A stretch of 16,598 nucleotides of DNA, taken from NCBI GenBank assembly GCA_900765525.1, contig CAAFRY010000197.1, positions 1 to 16,598 of the forward strand. Reading direction: 5' to 3'. The notes beneath the pieces are model-generated. The model worked only from the letters and a program-made list of their open reading frames with translations. It was not told where the DNA came from and ran no database searches. The position numbers were made by a program, and so were the translations under genes. Of this stretch, positions 7,664 through 13,940 are shown one piece after another. This DNA comes from an uncultured Blautia sp. Its GTDB lineage: Bacteria > Bacillota > Clostridia > Lachnospirales > Lachnospiraceae. The stretch's first letter is position 1, and every line of letters begins with the position of its first letter.

Positions 7664-8256
7664 CCAAAGGGTTCTTTGTCATGAAGGAAATGCATCAGCA
7701 TGTAAGAACACATAATAGCAATATTCTCTTCCTTCAAAATCCTCCGCACTTCTTCTCTGTCCGCCAGAACCACCTCAATTTCCTCTGTGTCCTCCAAAAA
7801 CTCCCGGGATACCTGCCCCTTTGCCGTTCCGAACACAATACCACAGGACTCATCTGTAAGTCCGATGGTCGTAAAGGCTGGCTTTTCATAGGCCGGATTT
7901 ACCTCCAGCGGTGTAAAGGTCAGTCCGGTTTCTTCCTTCATTTCCCGAACTCCCGCTTCCCGGAAATCTTCACCCTGCTCCACCAAGCCGGCGGGAAATT
8001 CATAAATATATCCGTCAATACTGTATCTGTACTGGCGCACCAGCACTACCCTGTCCTGTTCCTCCCCGTAAAGGCTGTAAATAATCACACCGTCCGGAGT
8101 GTTCTGTCTGGTTTTCAACTTTAGCTGTTCCTGGCTTTTGGCCCTGGACGCAACATAGTATTTCCCTTTTTGGCCGGTCTTACTCTCCCTGTCTAACTCA
8201 TAAAGATTAACAAATGGGTTCTGAGTCTTCTGGGTAATGCCCGTGATTTTCGCCAT
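7645..8256 (-). CDS. NUDIX hydrolase, ADP-ribose pyrophosphatase-like
   Basis: A 203-residue NUDIX hydrolase. The complete box is present: G90, E96, R104-E105, then E108-E109 and G111-L112, matching GX5EX7REUXEEXGU. The essential Mg2+-binding glutamates are therefore intact. The fold and the PAYEKPAFTTIGLTDE segment (121-136) downstream of the box resemble the ADP-ribose pyrophosphatase (NudF) branch, which cleaves nucleoside diphosphate-linked substrates to a nucleotide and a phosphorylated moiety. The ATG at 8254-8256 is chosen because AGAGGTG lies 6 bases upstream; an in-frame GTG at 8263-8265 overlaps that site. Only one base separates this start from the ribU stop. The gene is thus in the FMN-riboswitch operon, and a flavin-nucleotide substrate such as FAD is possible; this is inference. 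Confidence 0.88.
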   Translation of the reverse strand: MAKITGITQKTQNPFVNLYELDRESKTGQKGKYYVASRAKSQEQLKLKTRQNTPDGVIIYSLYGEEQDRVVLVRQYRYSIDGYIYEFPAGLVEQGEDFREAGVREMKEETGLTFTPLEVNPAYEKPAFTTIGLTDESCGIVFGTAKGQVSREFLEDTEEIEVVLADREEVRRILKEENIAIMCSYMLMHFLHDKEPFGFLKEL

Positions 8257-8257
8257 A

Positions 8258-8893
8258 TTATTCACCTCTTAACAATATCCTCAGCCGCTTATACAGCAGC
8301 AGTGTAATAAATGAAATTACAATTCCCTTTAATAAATTAAAGGGTACCATACAAAGTATAACAAATGTGAACATATTGTCAACAGCCGGATTGATAGCCG
8401 CACCCATGGCAATAAAGTCCTCTATAGGAATTCCCATAAGTGTGCTGTACAGAGGAAACATAATAAAAGCATTGGTAAAGCAGCCCATAACAGCCATCAG
8501 GACAGTACCGGAAGCCATACCGATAACAGCGTTTTTCTTCGTTTTTCTTCTCTTGTAAAACAGACCGGCAGGCACTACAAAGGCACATCCGATAACGAAA
8601 TTGGACAGCTCCCCTACGCCTGCTGTACTGGTTCCGTGGAGCAGCACGTTCAGCAGATTCTTTACCAGTTCAATAATCACTCCGGCCAAAGGGCCCATGG
8701 CAAAGGTTCCCACCAGCACCGGAAGCTCAGAAAAATCCATTTTCACAAAGGGCGGTACCAAAAAAGGCACCGGAAAATCCAGCATCATCAGGACTGCTGC
8801 TACTGCTCCAAGCATGCCAATCTGGACCGTGGTCCGAACTTTGGAACGACTCTGTGTTCTTGCAATTTTGTTTGCGGTTGCTTCATTACTCAT
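8258..8893 (-). CDS. ribU: Riboflavin ECF transporter S component
   Basis: A 211-residue membrane protein with about six hydrophobic segments and a basic N-terminal tail, the normal size of an ECF S component. Sequence features fit RibU: the DFSELPVLVGTFAMGPLAGV block (53-72), KNLLNVLLHG (78-87) and MVPFNLLKG (182-190), regions that line the riboflavin site in known RibU proteins. It binds riboflavin outside and works with a shared EcfA-EcfA'-EcfT energising module encoded elsewhere. The FMN riboswitch and terminator in its leader strongly support riboflavin as substrate. The ATG at 8891-8893 follows AAGGAG by 9-10 bases. The NUDIX gene follows after one base. Confidence 0.93.
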   Translation of the reverse strand: MSNEATANKIARTQSRSKVRTTVQIGMLGAVAAVLMMLDFPVPFLVPPFVKMDFSELPVLVGTFAMGPLAGVIIELVKNLLNVLLHGTSTAGVGELSNFVIGCAFVVPAGLFYKRRKTKKNAVIGMASGTVLMAVMGCFTNAFIMFPLYSTLMGIPIEDFIAMGAAINPAVDNMFTFVILCMVPFNLLKGIVISFITLLLYKRLRILLRGE

Positions 8894-8980
8894 TTTTCAT
8901 ATCTCCTTTTCATGTTTTTCATAAAAGGAAATTCTTCTCGCTTCGCCTATAGGACAGCCCCAAGGACTTTCCTATAGAAT

Positions 8981-9015
8981 AAAAAAGAGGACACCCCTGC
9001 TGCGGGACATCCTCC
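8981..9015 (-). terminator. Intrinsic terminator of the FMN riboswitch
   Basis: On the minus strand GAGGATGTCCC (9014-9004) pairs with GGGGTGTCCTC (8997-8987) over 11 bp including three G-U pairs, followed by six Ts (8986-8981). It lies between the aptamer and ribU, so FMN binding should favour premature termination. Confidence 0.85.
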
Positions 9016-9041
9016 ATGAAAGTCATAGCGAAATGAAACAT

Positions 9042-9152
9042 TTCTTCTCTCATCCAGACTATACTGTCGGTATCGGAATTTCACCGATTCAACCGCCGTA
9101 GCGGGTCGCGGACTGTCACCGCCGGTAGGGAATTTCACCCTGCCCCGAAGAA
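9042..9152 (-). promoter_or_regulatory. FMN riboswitch (RFN element)
   Basis: A complete RFN aptamer lies on the minus strand. The closing stem P1 is TTCTTC (9152-9147) with GAAGAA (9047-9042). In order come the conserved GGGGCAGGGTGAAATTCCC, ACCGGCGGTGACAGTCCGCG, GGTTGAATCGGTGAAATTCC and AGTCTGGATGAGAG. Members of this class bind FMN and repress riboflavin synthesis or uptake genes. The ribU-NUDIX pair is directly downstream after a terminator. Confidence 0.97.
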
Positions 9153-9173
9153 TTTCTTTTTATTCTGTTAATT

Positions 9174-9202
9174 ATTATAAACCTCCTAGAAGATGATTGC
9201 AA
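9174..9202 (-). promoter_or_regulatory. Promoter for the riboswitch-ribU-NUDIX operon
   Basis: On the minus strand TTGCAA (9202-9197), a 17-base spacer and a perfect TATAAT (9179-9174). The predicted transcript begins a few bases before the FMN aptamer. Confidence 0.8.
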
Positions 9203-9241
9203 GATATTTTCAGACTTTTTATTTCCATACTATACCGTCAG

Positions 9242-9286
9242 TGTACAAAGGGCCCAACGTCCCTTGTACATTGAAGGTACCTTTGT
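9242..9286. repeat. Inverted repeat with a competing pairing between two divergent promoters
   Basis: TGTACAAAGGG (9242-9252) pairs with CCCTTGTACA (9261-9270), with one bulged A. The left arm's ACAAAGG (9245-9251) can instead pair with CCTTTGT (9280-9286). A further palindrome AAGGTACCTT lies at 9274-9283. There is no T tract. It could be an operator for either divergent unit or a relic of an insertion edge. Confidence 0.5.
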
Positions 9287-9315
9287 TTTACCGCAAAACA
9301 TTGCTAAAACCCAAT

Positions 9316-9357
9316 CCATTTTGAACCATTTTGAATATTTTTCGAATAATATTGAAC
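9316..9357 (+). repeat. Helically phased TTGAA-like repeats upstream of the cassette promoter
   Basis: TTGAAC (9321), TTGAAT (9331), TCGAAT (9342) and TTGAAC (9352) are spaced 10, 11 and 10 bases apart. The first two belong to a perfect tandem repeat of CCATTTTGAA (9316-9325 and 9326-9335). The last one is the -35 hexamer. One-turn spacing suggests a cooperative repressor or activator array on one face of the helix, or an AT-rich curved upstream element. Confidence 0.6.
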
Positions 9358-9380
9358 AATATTTAAGACTATGCTATATT
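9352..9380 (+). promoter_or_regulatory. Promoter for the plus-strand three-gene cassette
   Basis: TTGAAC (9352-9357), a 17-base spacer and TATATT (9375-9380) lie about 55 bases upstream of the first gene's start. The -35 is flanked by AATATT-GAAC-AATATT (9349-9362), an AT-rich symmetric element. Confidence 0.7.
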
Positions 9381-9434
9381 ATAGGTAAGAGAATAGATGA
9401 AGTACTGTTTTTGTAGTAGAAAGAAGGGATTCAA

Positions 9435-10841
9435 TTGCATTTCTCCATTATTTATAATTTTATAGCAATTTTAATCCGCAGTTTACAGGACAGCAAAGGC
9501 GAGACATTTTACGGCAATTATCGGAGTCTCACCCCATCAGCCCGAAAAAAATATGTACGGCACCTCCAGGTGCAGATGCCAGAACTTTTTACAGAAATGC
9601 CGATTTCCTGTCGGGAACTGACAGAAAATATGATTACCGGAGATTTTATGAGCCGTTTAGAAAAACTGATACCCTCCAGTGCATCCTCAGAACATGATTT
9701 CTCTGGCGTTATCCTACTACAAGTTCTAGAAAAATGCCTTTCCTCCAGGCTATCACAGGAAATTTTAGCTTTTCCACACGGAGAGGAGGTATCTGGTCTG
9801 AATACTAATCAGCAGGAAACTCAGATTCTCCTTCTCCCCAGATGTAAATGTGCCTGGGAGAGAAAAGGCAGAGGAACAGCTTACCGGAACAATCTTATGC
9901 AACATCTGAATTATCTGTTCTTTCTGGATTTAAAGGCTTTAAAAGAATTTCATATAAAAAATATTTTTCTGCAGCCCCCTGTCTCTCTTGCTCCTGAAAA
10001 CACCCTTTGTATTTCTCTTTCTCCTCTGTGTGACTGGATAAAAGTAACAGAAGAGCTTTCCGAATCTTCAGAGGGTGTCCGCTATTTTCGTATAAAAGGC
10101 CTAAAAAACGCAGAAACTTTAACAGAACTTATCTGCCAGATTCTTCAAAAGGCGCAGCAAGAAAATGCGGATATTGTTATTTTTCCAGAACTGTTAGGAA
10201 CCGAAGATGCTGTAAAAAGTATTCAGTCCCGGCTTATAGAAGGAGAAATTTTTAATCTTGAGAATAAAATTCCATTCTTAATTCTTCTTCCCAGCATATG
10301 CAAAGATGGAAAAAACCAATGTACCATATTATCTGGACATGGAAAACTCTATGGCCGTCAGCAAAAACATGAAGGTTTTTTTCAACCTTTGGAAGATGGA
10401 AGCCTTGCAAAAGAAATGCTGTCTACAGATAATACAATTTGTCTTTTTCACATGGATGGTATAGGACGTTTTGCTGCAATGATATGTAAAGACTTTCTCA
10501 CAGACAGTTACAGAGAACTTTTTTTATCACAGCTCGAGGTAAGACTGCTGCTGGTTCCATCTTTTTCTACCGGTGAGCATGACTTCTCTTTGGTAAGCGA
10601 CAAATGTAAGACCGAAGACTGCTGTGTTGCCTGGGTCAATACTTGCTCAGCCAAGTCCTTTCTGTCACCTGATAAGCAGGATAATCTGGACATAATTTCC
10701 TTTGTTCAGAAGTCAGGAAGTCATAGGGATAGGAATATTGTCAAATTTTATCAGCATAATTCATGCAAAAACGGCTGCTGCAAAAAAATGCAGCCATGTT
10801 TATTCTGTACGGAACTTATCTATCATACATATACTTTCTAA
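9435..10841 (+). CDS. Divergent nitrilase-superfamily (carbon-nitrogen hydrolase) protein with N-terminal extension
   Basis: A 468-residue protein. Residues about 190-435 look like a nitrilase-fold domain with the Glu-Lys-Cys set in order: E252 in ADIVIFPELLG, K311 in LYGRQQKHEGF and C351 in FAAMICKDF, followed by VRLLLVPSFSTG (369-380). Spacings of 59 and 40 residues suit the family, whose members hydrolyse or transfer acyl groups at amide or nitrile carbons through the cysteine. The first ~190 residues are unrecognised and mostly helical. The end is cysteine-rich (C444, C448, C449, C455, C458), possibly metal-binding. The start is TTG at 9435-9437 with AGAAGGG 6 bases upstream; no better start lies nearby. 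It is the first gene of a coupled operon. The substrate is unknown. Standalone defence or housekeeping roles are both possible. Confidence 0.75.
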   Translation: MHFSIIYNFIAILIRSLQDSKGETFYGNYRSLTPSARKKYVRHLQVQMPELFTEMPISCRELTENMITGDFMSRLEKLIPSSASSEHDFSGVILLQVLEKCLSSRLSQEILAFPHGEEVSGLNTNQQETQILLLPRCKCAWERKGRGTAYRNNLMQHLNYLFFLDLKALKEFHIKNIFLQPPVSLAPENTLCISLSPLCDWIKVTEELSESSEGVRYFRIKGLKNAETLTELICQILQKAQQENADIVIFPELLGTEDAVKSIQSRLIEGEIFNLENKIPFLILLPSICKDGKNQCTILSGHGKLYGRQQKHEGFFQPLEDGSLAKEMLSTDNTICLFHMDGIGRFAAMICKDFLTDSYRELFLSQLEVRLLLVPSFSTGEHDFSLVSDKCKTEDCCVAWVNTCSAKSFLSPDKQDNLDIISFVQKSGSHRDRNIVKFYQHNSCKNGCCKKMQPCLFCTELIYHTYTF

Positions 10842-10854
10842 GGAGGTGAAATGC

Positions 10855-11619
10855 ATGGATTACAAAGCAATAGCCAAAATTCTCCGTTCCGCTCCATCCC
10901 AAACACAGCCAGATTTTTTGCACACTGTCAACAAAGAGCATTTAATCAACCTCACTGAAAATTTTCACACCAACATCAAAGGGCTGAATGTTGAACTTCA
11001 AAATTCCGCCTTTGTATCCAATGCGAAAGACGTTTTTGTAAAAAACTCTCAAGATGAAAAAATTTACCAGCTGGGAAAATTTGAGGGAATCACTCAGGCT
11101 GTGGCCGTACTGACAAAACGACGCTGCGGCCAGAGCCAGTTTCAGCAGAGCATGAGCAATTTTGTTGCCCAGCCTGTCATGAATCAGATATTACATTTTA
11201 TCTATGAGCATCCTAATGTACAGCATAAAAGAATTGCCGCCTCATTGAATATGAAGGCCAATTCGCTGACTTATCGTATAAATCAGCTAATAGAAGCCGG
11301 ATGCGTTGATGTTTACAGCCAGGGAAAATATAAATATTATGATTTAACTTTAAAAAGCAGAGAATACCTTAGCAAAAATGAATATGGAAGCACCTTCCTG
11401 CATTCCTCTGTCAATCCCGCCTATGTGAACCGGTATTTTTCCGCCCGTGCCAAAGACCATTGCTCCGTAACGGCCTACGCCTCTGTCCGCCCCCGTTCAA
11501 AAGCTGCTGTCTACGGGATATTAGACACAAAACCAAAAGCAGGTCTTATCCCTCAGAAGCTTTCCACCAGAAAGGCACTTGCTTCTATGGCTGCCGCAAT
11601 AGGTATAGAGGAGGAATGA
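10855..11619 (+). CDS. Winged helix-turn-helix protein of unknown role
   Basis: A 254-residue protein. Residues about 107-170 form a convincing MarR/ArsR-like winged helix: VMNQILHFIYEHPNVQHKRIA, then a recognition-helix region LNMKANSLTYRINQLIEAG (131-149), then a wing with YSQGKYKYYDLT (154-165). The first 100 residues are predicted helical and unrecognised. The last ~60 (196-254) are basic, with AKDHCSVTAYASVRPRSKAAVYG and KLSTRKALASMAAA, and could be a second nucleic-acid or protein contact. The ATG at 10855-10857 has AAGGAGG 8 bases upstream and lies 13 bases after the nitrilase-like stop. A longer frame from 10702 overlaps that gene and is not favoured. It may regulate its own operon; this is inference. 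Confidence 0.75.
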   Translation: MDYKAIAKILRSAPSQTQPDFLHTVNKEHLINLTENFHTNIKGLNVELQNSAFVSNAKDVFVKNSQDEKIYQLGKFEGITQAVAVLTKRRCGQSQFQQSMSNFVAQPVMNQILHFIYEHPNVQHKRIAASLNMKANSLTYRINQLIEAGCVDVYSQGKYKYYDLTLKSREYLSKNEYGSTFLHSSVNPAYVNRYFSARAKDHCSVTAYASVRPRSKAAVYGILDTKPKAGLIPQKLSTRKALASMAAAIGIEEE

Positions 11620-11621
11620 AA

Positions 11622-12239
11622 ATGGAAAAACTGACAGCAATTATTGAAATATTAAATGAAGCTGCACCAGACTGGTACCAGTTGGTCAGCAGCAAAGAAA
11701 ATTTCGATTCATGCAATGATGAAACTGTAAAAGAACACATTGTAGGACTTTTAGAGGAATTGAAAATTCTTTTAAAAAAGGAAACCAATGTACAGCAGCT
11801 GGAAACCGAATTAAAAAAACTTATTACCCAGGAAGATATTGTGAAGACTTTAATAGGGCGTGTTCGGGAGACTCTCCAGATTTTCTTTTTGCTGCAGCCT
11901 CTGCGGGATATAGAAAAGAAGGAACGAGATTTGGTTTCTCTATATTTGGAACAGCTATTTCGCTGCTGCCTAGTCAGACAAGATTTAAGTTTTTGGGACA
12001 AATATGCTTTATTCGGCTTTTCCTCTGAAGAAGAAATGGTAAATGTTTCCAGTGGGATTGAAGTTCTGGTGGACTATTATATGGTTTCCCGTCTAGCTTC
12101 AGAAAATATTTATCTTGATTTCCAGGATGAAACAGAGCTAACCGGCAAAAACTGCCGGTATTTTACTCAGCTGCTGGAAGAAAATTACCATGCTTTAACC
12201 CTGAATTACATTCTGGAGCATCTGTCCGTATTAGCCTAA
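11622..12239 (+). CDS. Uncharacterised helical protein, third gene of the cassette
   Basis: A 205-residue acidic, leucine-rich protein with no recognised domain, signal peptide or membrane segment. It appears almost wholly helical, with heptad-like stretches around EEHIVGLLEELKILLKKE-type sequence (38-54) and QQLETELKKLITQEDIVKTL (58-77), and two hydrophobic blocks (QIFFLLQPL, 86-94; VLVDYYMVSRLAS, 148-160). These features suggest a protein-protein interaction role. The ATG at 11622-11624 is preferred with AGAGGAGG 7 bases upstream; an in-frame ATG two codons earlier overlaps the previous stop (ATGA) and sits one base from that Shine-Dalgarno. The tight spacing implies the product works with the winged-helix and nitrilase-like proteins. 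Confidence 0.7.
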   Translation: MEKLTAIIEILNEAAPDWYQLVSSKENFDSCNDETVKEHIVGLLEELKILLKKETNVQQLETELKKLITQEDIVKTLIGRVRETLQIFFLLQPLRDIEKKERDLVSLYLEQLFRCCLVRQDLSFWDKYALFGFSSEEEMVNVSSGIEVLVDYYMVSRLASENIYLDFQDETELTGKNCRYFTQLLEENYHALTLNYILEHLSVLA

Positions 12240-12291
12240 ATTCTGTATTTCCTGTCTACACCTTGTTTGCTAATTTGATACCTTTATGTTA

Positions 12292-12338
12292 AGGAGCAGC
12301 CGCCCATAGATTCCCTTCCCTATAAGATGGCTGCTCCT
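12292..12338. terminator. Long hairpin between convergent operons, possible bidirectional terminator
   Basis: AGGAGCAGCC (12292-12301) pairs perfectly with GGCTGCTCCT (12329-12338). Inside, ATAG and CTAT can pair further. It lies between the last cassette gene (plus) and the MoxR gene (minus). Neither side has a T tract, so terminator function is inferred mainly from position. Confidence 0.5.
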
Positions 12339-12373
12339 ACTCTCAAGTGATTTCTGTTAGTAAACTTGTTGTT

Positions 12374-13900
12374 TTACTGTATATCCCCCATAACTTCTCT
12401 GCAGACCTCTTTCAGTTTTTCCTCCTGCTCCCTGTAAAGAAGCTTCTGACTCCACTTTAAATATAGTGGACACTCCCAAGCGCTTAAAAATTCTGCCGCT
12501 CTATCATTTTGGGTAAGCCCGGTAACAAAAAGTACCATTTCCTGTCCGTCTCCAAAAGCTGTTTCCAGAAAAGCAAAAGCTCTTTCCAGTTCTTCCTGTA
12601 CCTGGCAGGCAGCTTTTTTTCTCTCTTCCACTTCTGCCTGAAAGCTTTTCTTCATATGCTGGAAGCCTTCTTCCGCCTGAGAGACGTGGTCCTTTTTCAG
12701 AGAAAGATAGAATTCCTGAAGCTTCTTTAATATCCACTCTTCCAGCTTTTTCTCCTCTCTGGTAAAAAGCCCGTTCTCCACCTTTATCTCTAATGTTTTC
12801 TTCCTGCTGCAGATGAATTCTTCTATGACCTCTGTCTTTTCTTTATGGTCCAGGAAGGTTTTCAAATGTTTCATGGCCTGGTAAAGGCCGGCAACTCTTT
12901 TGTCCTGAAGGCTATAGGCTTTCAGAATCTCGTCCAGCCCCCCAAGCAGCAGGTTCACAACGGTAAACCGCTCGTCAAAGGCTGCCCCGGCAGCCATGTC
13001 TGTTTTTCTCTTGTATTCTTCCGGGGAGGCAAGCCCCTGAAGAATCCGGAGAATTCCATAATCTTCCCCATATTTACAATACAATTGATAGTAAGCGGCA
13101 AAGTCCCTGGCCGTCTCCTCTCGCTGCAGATATTGTATGGCCAGCTCTTCGGTTACAGGAAATCCCAGGTCCTGGTAGCTTTTCAGGATTTCAGACAAAT
13201 CTTCCCAGCCTCTGGCAGTTACAAAGCTTTTTTCCTCCCCTTTCTGCTCCAGAAAGTAGAAATTTTCTCTCCGGATGGAGAGATAGGAACAAATGGCCGG
13301 GTGAATCTGCCGCTGCCAAGCGTATTCCATCCACACGTCCAAATCCGCTTCCACCTGGATTTTCCGTACTCTGTCCAAAGTCACTATATCAAACTCCCGC
13401 ACAGATTTATTGTAGGCAGGAGGATTTCCCGCTGCCACCAGCATCCAGCCGGCAGGAACCTTATGACTTCCAAAGGTTTTATTTTGGAGAAACTGCAGCA
13501 TGGTTGGCGCCAGAGTTTCGGAAACACAGTTGATTTCGTCAATAAAAAGAATTCCCTCTTTTTTTCCTGTTCTCTCCATGCATTTGTAGACAGAGGCAAT
13601 AATTTCACTCAATGTATATTCGGTAACGCTTACCTGCTTTCCGTCATAAATCTTTGTCTCAATATGGGGCAGGCCTATGGCACTCTGGCGGGTATGGTGG
13701 GTAATGGTGTAGGCTACCAGTCCCACGCCGCATTCTTCGGCAGCCTGCTCCATGACCGCCGTTTTTCCGATTCCCGGAGGTCCCATAAGAAGTATAGGCC
13801 TCTGCCGCACCAGCGGATAGCAGTAGGCGCCTGTCTCGTCCTTTCTGTTATATGCCCGCAAAGTCCGGACAATTTCTATCTTCGCCTCTTTTATATTCAT
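12374..13900 (-). CDS. MoxR-type AAA+ ATPase
   Basis: A 508-residue ATPase. The N-terminal AAA+ module (about 30-240) has Walker A GPPGIGKT (40-47), Walker B ILFIDE (117-122), sensor-1 AAGNPP (156-161) and the REFDIVTLDRVRK stretch (168-180), where arginine-finger residues are expected. The long C-terminal half (about 290-508) is charged and helical, longer than in minimal MoxR proteins of about 330 residues. MoxR ATPases usually act as chaperones with VWA-domain partners, and exactly such a partner is encoded 40 bases upstream. The ATG at 13898-13900 follows GAGAGG by 8 bases. It is the last gene of a three-gene minus-strand operon. The client is unknown. Confidence 0.9.
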   Translation of the reverse strand: MNIKEAKIEIVRTLRAYNRKDETGAYCYPLVRQRPILLMGPPGIGKTAVMEQAAEECGVGLVAYTITHHTRQSAIGLPHIETKIYDGKQVSVTEYTLSEIIASVYKCMERTGKKEGILFIDEINCVSETLAPTMLQFLQNKTFGSHKVPAGWMLVAAGNPPAYNKSVREFDIVTLDRVRKIQVEADLDVWMEYAWQRQIHPAICSYLSIRRENFYFLEQKGEEKSFVTARGWEDLSEILKSYQDLGFPVTEELAIQYLQREETARDFAAYYQLYCKYGEDYGILRILQGLASPEEYKRKTDMAAGAAFDERFTVVNLLLGGLDEILKAYSLQDKRVAGLYQAMKHLKTFLDHKEKTEVIEEFICSRKKTLEIKVENGLFTREEKKLEEWILKKLQEFYLSLKKDHVSQAEEGFQHMKKSFQAEVEERKKAACQVQEELERAFAFLETAFGDGQEMVLFVTGLTQNDRAAEFLSAWECPLYLKWSQKLLYREQEEKLKEVCREVMGDIQ

Positions 13901-13940
13901 GAATTTTTCCTCTCTCCTGAGTGTTTTTCCCTGTCATGGT

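Noticed and set aside
8947..9138. 63-codon minus-strand open frame
   Set aside because: It lies entirely within the FMN riboswitch and its terminator.
9271..9300. T-box-like leader (GGTACC ... ACCGC)
   Set aside because: The T-box core AGGGTGGNACCGCG is not present and no aminoacyl-tRNA synthetase or amino-acid gene follows.
10702..10841. Possible frameshift at the end of the nitrilase-like gene, suggested by its cysteine-rich tail
   Set aside because: The frame ends one base before the next gene's Shine-Dalgarno, as in a normal operon, and the cysteine spacing looks organised rather than random. A homologue alignment would settle it.
10702..10854. N-terminal extension of the winged-helix protein frame overlapping the nitrilase-like gene
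   Set aside because: The strong AAGGAGG lies just upstream of the ATG at 10855, and the overlapping part is in a different frame of the preceding gene, whose own stop at 10841 is followed at once by that site.
11460..11621. N-terminal extension of the third cassette gene
   Set aside because: It overlaps the winged-helix gene in another frame and has no ribosome-binding site; AGAGGAGG supports the ATG at 11622.
9242..12338. The cassette as a transposon or integrative element
   Set aside because: No transposase, integrase, tRNA gene or matching terminal repeats were found at its two ends; the left and right hairpins are unrelated in sequence.
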